Source: Halomonas sp. 25-S5
GTDB lineage: Bacteria > Pseudomonadota > Gammaproteobacteria > Pseudomonadales > Halomonadaceae
Direction of reading: 5' to 3'
DNA length: 64,000 nucleotides
NCBI RefSeq assembly: GCF_029889845.1
Contig: NZ_JARANV010000012.1
Location: 45,762-109,761, forward strand
A program made the translations under genes and the position numbers. Every line of letters starts with the position of its first letter. Position 1 is the stretch's first letter. The notes under the pieces were generated by a model. It ran no database searches. It saw only the letters and a list, made by a program, of their open reading frames with translations, and had not been told where the DNA came from. Shown piece after piece: positions 24,627 through 32,394 of the stretch.

Positions 24627-24671
24627 TATGTTGCGCTGCACAAAAAAGCCTGCTATGTTGCAATGCAGCAC
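24627..24671. promoter_or_regulatory. Direct repeats upstream of phasin, PhaR-type operator candidate
   Basis: Two direct copies of TATGTTGC (24627 and 24654, 27 bases apart), each followed closely by TGCA (TATGTTGCGCTGCAC and TATGTTGCAATGCAGCAC). TGC/GCA-rich sites of this kind are bound by the PHA-sensing repressor PhaR upstream of phasin genes in other bacteria. They end 43 bases before the phasin start, where a repressor would overlap the promoter. Confidence 0.45.
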
Positions 24672-24714
24672 GAGGCGACAGGCCTCGGTGTCCCACCACA
24701 GATGGAGGTGTTTC

Positions 24715-25071
24715 ATGAGCAAGGCAACCACCCAACAGGCCACCGAACAGTTCGAGTCCCTGTTCGTGGCACCCGCACGCAACGTCGGCGCCCTCAACCT
24801 CGATTATACCGAGAAGCTGGTCGCCGCCCAGTTCGACGCGGTACGCGCCCTGACCGACATGGGTCTGGCCCAGGCCCGCGGCTGGCTGGATGTCCGTGAC
24901 GCCGACAGCCTGAAGTCGGTCGTGGCGTCCCAGCAGAAGGCCAGCCAGGACATGGGCGAGCGCCTGCGCGGCGACGCCGAGAAGATCATGAGCTTGAGCC
25001 AGGAGTACGCCCAGAAGAGCCAGAAGCTCGCCGAGGACGGGGTCAAGGCTGCCACCACGGCAACCAAGTAA
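24715..25071 (+). CDS. Phasin family protein
   Basis: A 118-residue, almost wholly helical amphipathic protein with no membrane segment: ATEQFESLFVAPARNVGALNLDYTEKLVAAQFDAVRALTDMGLAQARGWLDVRD and a Gln/Lys-rich tail ending KAATTATK. This is the phasin family, which coats polyhydroxyalkanoate granules and controls their size and number. Start: GGAGG lies six bases upstream of the ATG at 24715. No PHA synthase or depolymerase gene is in the window. It is monocistronic, between upstream TGC-rich repeats and a terminator. Confidence 0.87.
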   Translation: MSKATTQQATEQFESLFVAPARNVGALNLDYTEKLVAAQFDAVRALTDMGLAQARGWLDVRDADSLKSVVASQQKASQDMGERLRGDAEKIMSLSQEYAQKSQKLAEDGVKAATTATK

Positions 25072-25117
25072 GGCGACAGGCGATCGAGCATGGCAAGCGC
25101 CGGCTCCGGCCGGCATT

Positions 25118-25157
25118 CACGGGTCGTTACCCTCGGGTGGCGCCCGTGTTCTTTTTT
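25118..25157 (+). terminator. Terminator-like hairpin after the phasin gene
   Basis: CACGGG (25118) pairs with CCCGTG (ending 25148), and a T-rich run TTCTTTTTT follows directly. It lies 47 bases past the phasin stop. The loop is long (19 bases), but the T-tract makes termination likely. Confidence 0.65.
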
Positions 25158-25176
25158 GTGGGCCTCCTTTGGCCGT

Positions 25177-25800
25177 TCAGCCGTGCTCGCTGCCCAGCAG
25201 CGCGATGACTTGCTCGTCCTCCACCTGCTCGAAGTCGACGAAGAACTGCCCCACGGCCTGGAAATTCCAGGGCGTCTCCAGGCAGACCACCTCGTCGGCC
25301 AGAGCCTCGATGCGTGCCACGGTGTCGGGCGGCGCCGCCCCCATGGCGGCGATCAGCGTCTGCGGACCCCGTGATCTCAGGGTGCTCAGGGCCGCCGCCA
25401 TGGTGGCGCCGGTGGCGCTGCCGTCATCCACCACCACCACGATGCGTCCCTTCGGATCAATGGGGGCCCGCACCGGCGTATAGCGACGGCGGCGCTCCTC
25501 GAGCAGGGCTCGCTGCCGCTCCGTCTCGCGGGTCACCGCTTCCTCGCGGTAGTGCCGCGCCGTCTCCTCCAGCGCCACGCTGCCATCCTCGCTGACCGCG
25601 CCGATGGCATATTCGGGGTTGCCCGGCGCCCCCACCTTGCGTACCAGCACCACGTCCAGGTCGCCCTCCAGGGCATCGGCGATCAGCCGGCCCATGGGCA
25701 CCGCACCCCGCGGGATGGCCAGGATCAGGGGATTGTGCCCCTTCAGGTGGGAGAGGCGTCGAGCCAGGCGCTCGGCGGCATCGAGTCGATCACGGAACAT
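25177..25800 (-). CDS. Phosphoribosyltransferase family protein
   Basis: A 207-residue type I phosphoribosyltransferase. The PRPP-binding motif is VVVVDDGSATGATMAAAL, preceded by the family-typical IPRGAVPMGRLIADALEGDLDVVLVRKVGAPGNPEYAIGAVSEDG. Start at 25800: GAGGAG lies seven bases upstream. This subgroup is often annotated as a phosphoribosyltransferase or phosphoribosyl hydrolase-like protein without a known base. It is downstream of uraD on the same strand with a 107-base gap, so a purine-salvage link is possible but not shown. Confidence 0.82.
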   Translation of the reverse strand: MFRDRLDAAERLARRLSHLKGHNPLILAIPRGAVPMGRLIADALEGDLDVVLVRKVGAPGNPEYAIGAVSEDGSVALEETARHYREEAVTRETERQRALLEERRRRYTPVRAPIDPKGRIVVVVDDGSATGATMAAALSTLRSRGPQTLIAAMGAAPPDTVARIEALADEVVCLETPWNFQAVGQFFVDFEQVEDEQVIALLGSEHG

Positions 25801-25907
25801 GACGATGCTCCTCGTTGGGAAGACGTGTCTCCAGTGTAGGTCGCCACGCCTGCGGGACAAAACGCGCGTCCCGCGCGGGTGTCGATCGTGTCGGAGGACC
25901 CCTTCGC

Positions 25908-26432
25908 TCAGCCGCGACGGGCGTCCAGGCGGAAGCTGGCGATGCGGTTGATCTGCTCGATGGCGGTGCGGCGCTCCTCGGCCGGGTCATTGGGCAGGCG
26001 TGCCTCGAAGGCGGCGAGGATGGCGTGGCGGTCGCTGCCCGTGACGGCCATCACGAAGGGGAAGCCGAACTTCGCCTTGTAGTTGGCGTTGAGGCGTTCG
26101 AAGCGGGCCAGCTCCTCGGGTGCGCACTGGTCGAGTCCGGCACCGGCCTGCTCGCGGGTGGAGTCGTCGGTCAGCTCGCCGGCGACGGCCGCCTTGCCGG
26201 CGAGGTCCGGATGGGCGCGGATCACCTCGAGCTGGCGTTCGGGGCTGGCCTCGCGAAGCACGGCCCCCATCACCTCGGCCAGCCCCTGTGGGGTGTCCTG
26301 GTCGAGGGACAGGCCGCGCTGCCAGGCGAGCTCGGCGACCCAGGGGGAGTGCTCGTAGATGTCGCCGTAGTGGGCCACGAAGGCCTGCTGGTCCAGCTGG
26401 CTGGGGCGCGGGGTGAGAATCTTGTCGGTCAT
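25908..26432 (-). CDS. uraD: 2-oxo-4-hydroxy-4-carboxy-5-ureidoimidazoline (OHCU) decarboxylase
   Basis: A 174-residue all-helical protein: SQLDQQAFVAHYGDIYEHSPWVAELAW, the catalytic histidine in VIRAHPDLAGKAAVAGELTDDSTREQAGAGLDQC, and YKAKFGFPFVMAVTGSDRHAILAAFEARLPND. It decarboxylates OHCU to S-allantoin, the last step of urate breakdown to allantoin. Start at 26432: AGAGGAG lies eight bases upstream. Divergent from hiuH, which makes its substrate; the 227-base gap holds a TTGTATAC operator candidate. No frame damage. Confidence 0.94.
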   Translation of the reverse strand: MTDKILTPRPSQLDQQAFVAHYGDIYEHSPWVAELAWQRGLSLDQDTPQGLAEVMGAVLREASPERQLEVIRAHPDLAGKAAVAGELTDDSTREQAGAGLDQCAPEELARFERLNANYKAKFGFPFVMAVTGSDRHAILAAFEARLPNDPAEERRTAIEQINRIASFRLDARRG

Positions 26433-26533
26433 CCTGGGGCTCCTCTGCTGGGTGAGGCGGCCTGGCGGCGCACGCAGTACCAGGCAGGCCGGGGAGGGGG
26501 CAGCGAGGGATCTCGATGCTTTTGCCATAAAGT

Positions 26534-26541
26534 GTATACAA
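26534..26541. promoter_or_regulatory. TTGTATAC operator candidate, purine site 1
   Basis: GTATACAA (TTGTATAC on the other strand) with flanking TGTATACA symmetry, between divergent uraD and hiuH. It is the first of four copies, each just upstream of a purine-catabolism or GntR gene (others at 28298, 34440 and 37052). Confidence 0.6.
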
Positions 26542-26547
26542 AAAATA

Positions 26548-26576
26548 TTGAAATGTACCCCAGTAAAGGCTAACAC
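26548..26576 (+). promoter_or_regulatory. Putative sigma-70 promoter for hiuH
   Basis: TTGAAA, 17-base spacer, TAACAC, placed 83 bases before hiuH and directly beside the TTGTATAC operator at 26534. It is a moderate match to the consensus; the adjoining operator supports it. Confidence 0.4.
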
Positions 26577-26659
26577 TGTCTTCATTGTGGACTTCATGAT
26601 GCCTGCCCGGTGAGGGCATCGCCAGGCACGTACCGACCCGACACGCGAAGGAGAACCCC

Positions 26660-27013
26660 ATGGGATACCTGACCACGCATGTGCTGGACACCGCCCAGGG
26701 CCGTCCCGGCCAGGGCATCCGCATCGAGGTCTTCCGCTTCGAGGGCGAGACCCGCACCCGGCTCAAGGCGGTCGTCACCAATGATGACGGGCGCTGTGAT
26801 GCCCCCCTCCTGGAGGGCGACGACTTCGCCACCGGCGAGTATGAGCTGCTCTTCCATGCCGGTGACTACCTGCGCGCCCGGGGCGTCGAGGCCGATGAGC
26901 CGCGCTTCCTCGACGTGATTCCGCTGCGCTTCGGCGTGGCCGATGCCGCGCAGCACTATCATGTGCCGCTGCTGCTCTCGCCCTATGGCTATTCCACCTA
27001 CCGCGGAAGCTGA
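26660..27013 (+). CDS. hiuH: 5-Hydroxyisourate hydrolase
   Basis: A 117-residue transthyretin-like protein starting [27 protein letters not shown] and ending with the signature YRGS, which separates the hydrolase from vertebrate transthyretin. It hydrolyses 5-hydroxyisourate to OHCU. No signal peptide, so cytoplasmic. GAAGGAG lies about nine bases before the ATG. It is followed 51 bases later by the urate-oxidising puuD, so product and consumer are cotranscribed. Confidence 0.95.
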   Translation: MGYLTTHVLDTAQGRPGQGIRIEVFRFEGETRTRLKAVVTNDDGRCDAPLLEGDDFATGEYELLFHAGDYLRARGVEADEPRFLDVIPLRFGVADAAQHYHVPLLLSPYGYSTYRGS

Positions 27014-27064
27014 GGGGCTTCCCGTCCCGATACGCCCATAACAAGACGCTTGACGAGGCCCCTC

Positions 27065-28267
27065 ATGCAAGCCTACCTGCTGGATTTCACCAACTTCATG
27101 CTGCGCTGGCTGCACGTCATCGCCGCCATCGCCTGGATCGGCGAGTCGATCTACTTCGTGATGCTCGACAACAGCCTGCGCCAACCCAAGGCCGCCGAGG
27201 ACCGGGAGAAGGGTGTCTTCGGCGAGATGTGGGCGGTCCATGGTGGCGGTTTCTATCACAACCAGAAATACGCCAGTGCCCCCGACAAGCTGCCCGAGGA
27301 CCTTCACTGGTCGTTCTGGAAGGCCTATACCACCTGGCTCACCGGCTTCGGCCTGTTCGTCATCCTCTACATGGTCAACCCGAGCGTATACCTGGTGAAC
27401 CCGGGCAGCGACTGGGCCTGGGCGGCGAACCTGAGCGGCTGGCAGGCTAATGTGGTGGCGCTGGCCTTCCTGCTGGCCGGCTGGGTGGTCTACAACGAGC
27501 TGTGCAAGCGCATCAGCCCCGACATGCAGCGCGACGGCCTGCTGAGCCTCGCCGTGGCGGTGATGATGGTGGTGGTGGCCTACCTGAGCAGCCAGATCTT
27601 CTCGGGGCGTGCTGCCTTCCTGCTCACCGGTGCGGTGATGGCCACCGCCATGTCGGCCAACGTCTTCTTCTGGATCATTCCCGGCCAGCGCCGCATGGTG
27701 ACGGCGATGAAGGCCGGCGAGACCCCCAATCCCCTGGACGGCAAGCGCGGCAAGCAGCGCTCGGTACACAACACCTACTTCACTCTGCCGGTGGTGCTGC
27801 TGATGGTCAGCAACCACTACTCCTTCGCCTACTCCCATGAACTGGCCTGGGTGATCATGTCGCTGTTCATCTTCGCCGGCGCCCTGATCCGCCAGTACTT
27901 CGTGCTGATGCACGCCGGCCGCAAGCGCCCGGCGTATCCGGCGGCCGGGGTGGCGTTGATCCTGGTGGCGTTCTGGATGGCGGCCCCCTCGAGTAGCGGC
28001 CAGGCCACTGCCACGGCCGCGGTGGCCCCCGAGCTGGACGAGGTGCACGCGATCGTCGAGGCGCGCTGCGTGGCCTGCCATTCCCGCGAGCCGAGCCAGC
28101 CGGGCTTCACTGCGCCGCCGGCCGGCATGGCCTATGACACTCCCGAACAGCTCCGGGCCCAGCAGGCGAAGGTCAAGGAGGTGGTAGCGAGCGGCTACAT
28201 GCCGCTGGGCAACATGACCGGGATGACCGATGAGGAGCGTGCGGTCATCGCCGCCTGGGAGGAGTGA
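27065..28267 (+). CDS. puuD: Membrane urate hydroxylase/dehydrogenase PuuD with c-type cytochrome domain
   Basis: A 400-residue membrane protein: eight or so helices (FMLRWLHVIAAIAWIGESIYFVMLDNSL onward, urate oxidase N-terminal DUF989 region), then a periplasmic C-terminal cytochrome c domain with CVACH at residues 335-339 and a likely axial methionine in GYMPLGNM. It oxidises urate to 5-hydroxyisourate and passes electrons to the respiratory chain instead of making hydrogen peroxide as soluble uricase does. The ATG at 27065 has GAGG six bases upstream. Second gene of the hiuH-puuD operon. Confidence 0.93.
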   Translation: MQAYLLDFTNFMLRWLHVIAAIAWIGESIYFVMLDNSLRQPKAAEDREKGVFGEMWAVHGGGFYHNQKYASAPDKLPEDLHWSFWKAYTTWLTGFGLFVILYMVNPSVYLVNPGSDWAWAANLSGWQANVVALAFLLAGWVVYNELCKRISPDMQRDGLLSLAVAVMMVVVAYLSSQIFSGRAAFLLTGAVMATAMSANVFFWIIPGQRRMVTAMKAGETPNPLDGKRGKQRSVHNTYFTLPVVLLMVSNHYSFAYSHELAWVIMSLFIFAGALIRQYFVLMHAGRKRPAYPAAGVALILVAFWMAAPSSSGQATATAAVAPELDEVHAIVEARCVACHSREPSQPGFTAPPAGMAYDTPEQLRAQQAKVKEVVASGYMPLGNMTGMTDEERAVIAAWEE

Positions 28268-28297
28268 GCCGGCCGGTCGCCGGCAGGCCGGCGATAT

Positions 28298-28305
28298 GTA
28301 TACAA
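28298..28305. promoter_or_regulatory. TTGTATAC operator candidate, purine site 2
   Basis: GTATACAA inside the palindrome TGTATACA, 50 bases upstream of the GntR gene at 28348 and 30 bases after puuD. It suggests autoregulation of that GntR regulator. Confidence 0.55.
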
Positions 28306-28347
28306 TGATCGCGCATGCCGGTGACGATCAGGGGAGGAGGGGACTCG

Positions 28348-29079
28348 ATGAACCAGCGCCAGACGGTTGCCGAACGTGGCGGCGCGGGCCGACCGGGCAA
28401 GAGGGGAGACGGCGCCGAGCGCCACGAGGAGATCCACCGCTCGATCAGCGATGCCATCATCGAGCACCGCCTCCGGCCCGGGGCGCGCCTGCGTGAGGAC
28501 GCCCTGGCCGAGGTCTTCGGCATCAGCCGCACCGGCATCCGCAAGATCCTCCAGCGCCTGGCCCTGGAGCAGCTGGTCACGCTGACGCCGCGCCGCGGGG
28601 CCAGCGTGACCCGGCCCACGGCCGACGAGGCCAAGGACGTGTTCGACGCCCGCCAGATGGTCGAGTGCGGGCTGATGCCGGAGGTCGCCCGGCGCATCAC
28701 CGCGGAGGACCTGCGCGAGCTTCGCGACATGGCCCTGCGCGAGCGCCAGGCGCTGAAGTCCGGCGAGCAGAGCACGGCGATCCGGCTGTCGGCGGACTTT
28801 CACGCCCGTCTGGCGTGCATCGCCGGCAATGCCACCCTGGCCGACTTCGTCGAGCGGCTCTGCTCGCGCTCCTCGCTGATCCTCGCCGTCTATGGCAACC
28901 CCGGCCACCTGGGCTGCGAGTCCCACGACCACGACGACCTGATCGGCCACCTGGCGGCCGGCAACGGGGAGCGCGCCCAGGCCTTCATGAGCCGCCACCT
29001 CAAGGCCATCGAGGCCTCCCTCTCCATCGTCGAGGAGGAGGCGGAGGCGCCGGACCTGCACCGGATCTTCTCTGACTGA
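28348..29079 (+). CDS. GntR-family (FCD) regulator, purine catabolism candidate
   Basis: A 243-residue protein: winged helix at about residues 30-95 (IHRSISDAIIEHRLRPGARLREDALAEVFGISRTGIRKILQRLALEQLVTLTPRRG) and an FCD domain (LSADFHARLACIAGNATLADFVERL). Start at 28348: GGAGGAGGGG lies five to seven bases upstream. It follows puuD by 80 bases with its own TGTATACA site, so it is a likely purine regulator. The last 18 coding bases are duplicated immediately after the stop. It is convergent with the galactonate operon, leaving 23 bases between them. Confidence 0.85.
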   Translation: MNQRQTVAERGGAGRPGKRGDGAERHEEIHRSISDAIIEHRLRPGARLREDALAEVFGISRTGIRKILQRLALEQLVTLTPRRGASVTRPTADEAKDVFDARQMVECGLMPEVARRITAEDLRELRDMALRERQALKSGEQSTAIRLSADFHARLACIAGNATLADFVERLCSRSSLILAVYGNPGHLGCESHDHDDLIGHLAAGNGERAQAFMSRHLKAIEASLSIVEEEAEAPDLHRIFSD

Positions 29080-29099
29080 AACGGATCTTCTCCGACTGA
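29062..29099. repeat. 18-base near-perfect tandem duplication over a stop codon
   Basis: CGGATCTTCTCTGACTGA at 29062-29079 is repeated at 29082-29099 with one mismatch, two bases apart. The first copy is the end of the GntR gene; the second is untranslated. It fills almost all of the space between the convergent GntR and lactonase genes. Confidence 0.7.
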
Positions 29100-29102
29100 G
29101 GC

Positions 29103-29984
29103 TCAGGCCAGTCGTAGCGCCGGCTCGGCGAGGCCGGGCACCCCGGGGGCGGCGACGAAGAGGTGACCGGCGTCGGGCTCCTCCCGGCGCCGGGCCGGGT
29201 CCATGCCTTCCCGCGCGGTGGTGATGTAGAGCCGCTCGAGGCGCGCCCCGCCGAAGGCCGGGCAGGAGGGCTGCGAGGTCGGCAGCGCGATGGCGTCCAC
29301 CTCGCGGCCCTTCGAGTCCAGGCGTACCACCCGGCTGGCGCCCCACAGGGCGAGCCACAGGTGCCCCTCCGCATCGACCACCGCCCCGTCGGGATTGCCC
29401 GGCCGCGCCGAGACGTCGGCCCAGGGGGCCGGTTCGCCCAGGGGCCAGCCCTCGCGGTCCAGCGCCCAGCGCATCACTACCCCGCTCGGGGTATCGGTGA
29501 ACCAGGCGGCCTCGCCCCCGGGGGAGAAGCAGATCGCGTTGGGAATGGTCAGGCCTGTGCGCAGTCGGGTGAGCTCGCCGCGATGGAGGCGGTAGAGGCT
29601 GCCGGCACCGGGCTCGGCGCCCTTGCCCATGCTGGAGAGCCAGAGGCTGCCGTGGCGGTCGACCCGGGCGTCGTTGCTGCGGGTGATCGGGTTGTCGGCC
29701 TCGAAGTCGCAGAAGCGCTCCAGGGCACCGGTCGCCGGGTCGAATCGGCTAAGACGATCCTCGCCCACCAGCAGCAGGCCGCCGTCCTCGAGCGGGGCGG
29801 CCAGCGAGACCATCCGGTCGAGGTCATGATGCCCGGTGGCGCCGGAGGCCGGCTCTAGCCAGTGCAGCCGGCGGCCGAGGATATCGCACCAGTAGAGTCG
29901 GCCCGTGGCGGCGTGCCACTGCGGCCCCTCGCCGAGCTCGCAGCCGCAGGCGACCGCCACCCCGGCCCTGGCGCCGCTCATCAT
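29103..29984 (-). CDS. SMP-30/gluconolactonase family lactonase (probable galactonolactonase)
   Basis: A 293-residue six-bladed beta-propeller of the SMP-30/regucalcin family: CELGEGPQWHAATGRLYWCDI, NDARVDRHGSLWLSSMG, GLTIPNAICFSPGG and RPGNPDGAVVDAEGHLWLALWG, which supply the metal-binding Glu, Asn and Asp residues. It hydrolyses aldonolactones. As the last gene of the dgo operon (its ATG overlaps the dgoA stop by ATGA) it most likely opens D-galactonolactone made by the SDR enzyme. L-arabinonolactone is an alternative substrate in this family. Confidence 0.85.
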   Translation of the reverse strand: MMSGARAGVAVACGCELGEGPQWHAATGRLYWCDILGRRLHWLEPASGATGHHDLDRMVSLAAPLEDGGLLLVGEDRLSRFDPATGALERFCDFEADNPITRSNDARVDRHGSLWLSSMGKGAEPGAGSLYRLHRGELTRLRTGLTIPNAICFSPGGEAAWFTDTPSGVVMRWALDREGWPLGEPAPWADVSARPGNPDGAVVDAEGHLWLALWGASRVVRLDSKGREVDAIALPTSQPSCPAFGGARLERLYITTAREGMDPARRREEPDAGHLFVAAPGVPGLAEPALRLA

Positions 29985-30592
29985 GGCTCACCGTCGGCCG
30001 CGCGCCAGGCGGCGACCAGCGACCTGGCCCGTTCGCCCACCTCGCCGGCGGTGAGGCCGGGGGTGTAGAGCGCGCTGCCCAGGCCGGCGCCGTCGACACC
30101 GGCGGCGCGCCAGGCGGCGAAGTTGCCGGCGCCGATGCCCCCCACCGCGTAGAGCCGGGTGCCCGGCGGCAGCACGGCGCGCAGGGCCTTCATGCCCTCG
30201 ATACCGACCTGTACCGCCGGGAACAGCTTCAGCCCGGAGGCGCCGGCGTCCAGGGCGTCGAAGGCCTCGGACGGGGTCACCACGCCGGGCCAGGATTCCA
30301 TGACCAGGTGGCGGCTCTCCTCGATCACCGCCGGGCGGCAGTTGGGGGAGACCACCAGGCGTCCGCCGGCCGCGAAGACGTCGCGCACCTGGCCCGGGGT
30401 CAGCACGGTGCCGGCGCCGATCAGGGCCCGGTCGCCCAGCGCCTTAGCGAGCCGGCGAATGCTCTCCAGCGGGTCGGGGGAGTTGAGTGGCACCTCGATG
30501 CGCTCGATGCCGGCGGCGAGCAGCGCCTCGCCGACCTCGACGGCATCATCAGGGGAGATGCCGCGCAGGATGCCGATCAGGGGAAGGGACAT
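29981..30592 (-). CDS. dgoA: 2-Dehydro-3-deoxy-6-phosphogalactonate aldolase
   Basis: A 203-residue KDPG/KDPGal-type class I aldolase: PLIGILRGISPDDAVEVGEALLAAGIERIEVPLNSPDPLESI, GAGTVLTPGQV, and the Schiff-base lysine in ASGLKLFPAVQVG. The IxRGxxPDD start and NSPDP match the DgoA branch rather than Eda (typical PVI or TLRT patterns). It splits KDPGal into pyruvate and glyceraldehyde 3-phosphate. Monofunctional here, with no dehydratase fused. It overlaps the lactonase gene and follows dgoK by ten bases. Confidence 0.92.
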   Translation of the reverse strand: MSLPLIGILRGISPDDAVEVGEALLAAGIERIEVPLNSPDPLESIRRLAKALGDRALIGAGTVLTPGQVRDVFAAGGRLVVSPNCRPAVIEESRHLVMESWPGVVTPSEAFDALDAGASGLKLFPAVQVGIEGMKALRAVLPPGTRLYAVGGIGAGNFAAWRAAGVDGAGLGSALYTPGLTAGEVGERARSLVAAWRAADGEP

Positions 30593-30602
30593 GAGTGATC
30601 TC

Positions 30603-31610
30603 CTAAGGGGGGCAGGCGCCGGGGGCGTGGCTCAGGCTGGCGTGGGCCAGCCCGAGGCCGGCCAGCACCGCGGTTTCGCCGTCGACGCGGCGGCAGTCGA
30701 TGCCCTGCGCTTCCAGGGCCAGGGCATAGCGGGTGCAGAGTGCCTCGGCACCGACCAGGGTGACGGTCTCGCCCTCGGTCAGCACCGCCCGGGCGCCGGC
30801 CAGCTCCAGGCCGATCACCAGGCCCGAGAGGCGGGCCGCCAGTCGGGCGCCGCGTGCCTGGCCACTCGGCAGGTCGCCGTCCAGCAGGTCCTGGGCGCGC
30901 AGGCCGAACAGCCGGTTGCCGAAGCTCTCGGGGGCGGCAGCCACCTCCTGCACTGCCGCCACGAAGGCCTGGTGGTCGCCGGGCTCGGCCAGGTCGTCCT
31001 CGCCCTGCCCGTGATTCAGGGAGTGCCGGAGCACCGACTGGCCGGCGAGCCACTGGTAGAGCTCGCCGGTGAGGAAGGTGGCGAAGCGCGTGACCGCGCC
31101 GGCCTCGAGGCGGGCCCACTTGGCATGGGTGCCGGGCAGGCAGACGGGCCCCGAGGCCTCGCCTTCCCGGGCGACCAGGCCGGCGAGCTGGGTCTCCTCG
31201 CCGCGCATTACATCGAACCGGCGGCCGGCGTCATCGGGGTGCTGGCAGAGTCCCGGCAGCAGCGCGACGTCCAGGCGCGGACCCTCGACGGCGGGCCTGA
31301 CCGCGCCCCGGGCCAGGCCATCCAGGCGCGTCGGCACCGGCAGGTAGGCGGCCTCCCGCCAGCCCTGGCGGGCGCCGGCCATGCCGCAGATGCGCACCGG
31401 TACGCGGCCATCAGCGGGCAGCCAGTCGCCGATCGTCGACAGCAGGGTGGCCTCGTAGTCGCTCGGGGCCAGCGACAGCATGCCGCGCTCGGACCCGGCC
31501 CGTGCCAGTACCTCGCCGTGCGCGTCCAGGGCCCAGGCGCGCAGGTTGCTCGAGCCCCAGTCCACGCCGACCCAGGCCAGGCGCTCGGCGATCTCGCGTG
31601 TCTGGCTCAT
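30603..31610 (-). CDS. dgoK: 2-Dehydro-3-deoxygalactonokinase
   Basis: A 335-residue ASKHA-fold sugar kinase: VGVDWGSSNLRAWALDAHGEVLA is the phosphate-1 loop, with GMAGARQGWREAAYLPVP and the C-terminal GAEALCTRYALALEAQGI. It phosphorylates 2-dehydro-3-deoxy-D-galactonate. The start at 31610 overlaps the SDR stop by ATGA, fixing it over an open upstream extension. Central gene of the galactonate operon. Confidence 0.92.
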   Translation of the reverse strand: MSQTREIAERLAWVGVDWGSSNLRAWALDAHGEVLARAGSERGMLSLAPSDYEATLLSTIGDWLPADGRVPVRICGMAGARQGWREAAYLPVPTRLDGLARGAVRPAVEGPRLDVALLPGLCQHPDDAGRRFDVMRGEETQLAGLVAREGEASGPVCLPGTHAKWARLEAGAVTRFATFLTGELYQWLAGQSVLRHSLNHGQGEDDLAEPGDHQAFVAAVQEVAAAPESFGNRLFGLRAQDLLDGDLPSGQARGARLAARLSGLVIGLELAGARAVLTEGETVTLVGAEALCTRYALALEAQGIDCRRVDGETAVLAGLGLAHASLSHAPGACPP

Positions 31611-32377
31611 GCCCGCCCTCCGTCGACGATCAGTTCCTGGCTGGTCATCATCCTTGAGGCCTTTGATGCCAGGAACAGGCAGGGGCCGATCATGTCCTCC
31701 ACCGGAATCGCCTCCTTGAGGCACTGCTGATCCAGGCACTCGGCCAGGTCGGTGTCGTTGACCCACAGCGCCTTCTGGCGCTCGGTCATCACCCAGCCGG
31801 GGATCAGGCAGTTGACGCGGATGGCATCACCGCCGAGCTCTCGGGCCAGCGCCCGGGTCAGGCCCAGGATGCCGGCCTTGGCGGTGACATAGGTCGGGTA
31901 GCCGGAAAGGCCCAGGTGAACGCTGTTGGACGACAGGTTGATGATGGCGCCGCCGCCCAGCTCGCGCATGTCCTTCGCCACCGCCTGGGCGGTGAAGAAC
32001 TGCGGGCGCAGGTTGGTGGCCAGCGAGTCGTCCCAGTCCTCGACGCTCCAGTCGTCCAACGAGTGGCGGGTGTCCCGGGCGGCGTTGTTGACCAGCACGC
32101 CGATCGGGCCGTGGGCCTTGCGGGCCCGGGCGATGGCGGCCTTGAGCGCCGCCACGTCGCGGATATCGCACTCGATGAACAGGGGCCGGTTGGCGTACTT
32201 CGCCTCCATGGCGTCGCAGAACTCGCCGGCGTCGGACAGGCCGACGAAGGCCACCTTCGCGCCCTGGGCCAGGAAGCCCTCGGTCAGCGCCGCGCCGATG
32301 CCCGAGCCGCCGCCGGTGATAAAGACGCTCTGGCCCTTCAGGTCGCCGAAGGCCAGATCGTGAAAATCGAAACTCAT
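31607..32377 (-). CDS. Short-chain dehydrogenase (probable D-galactose 1-dehydrogenase)
   Basis: A 256-residue classical SDR: the cofactor motif ITGGGSGIGAAL, VNNAARDTR, INLSSNSVHLGLSGYPTYVTAKAG with catalytic Ser and Tyr-xxx-Lys, and VDGG near the C-terminus. Start: AAGGAG lies six bases before the ATG. It sits between dgoD and dgoK, with a lactonase at the operon end; that is the layout of an oxidative (De Ley-Doudoroff) galactose pathway, so oxidation of D-galactose to galactonolactone is inferred. L-arabinose or D-fucose are other known substrates of such enzymes. Confidence 0.82.
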   Translation of the reverse strand: MSFDFHDLAFGDLKGQSVFITGGGSGIGAALTEGFLAQGAKVAFVGLSDAGEFCDAMEAKYANRPLFIECDIRDVAALKAAIARARKAHGPIGVLVNNAARDTRHSLDDWSVEDWDDSLATNLRPQFFTAQAVAKDMRELGGGAIINLSSNSVHLGLSGYPTYVTAKAGILGLTRALARELGGDAIRVNCLIPGWVMTERQKALWVNDTDLAECLDQQCLKEAIPVEDMIGPCLFLASKASRMMTSQELIVDGGRA

Positions 32378-32394
32378 GTCGTTCTCCTTGTTCC

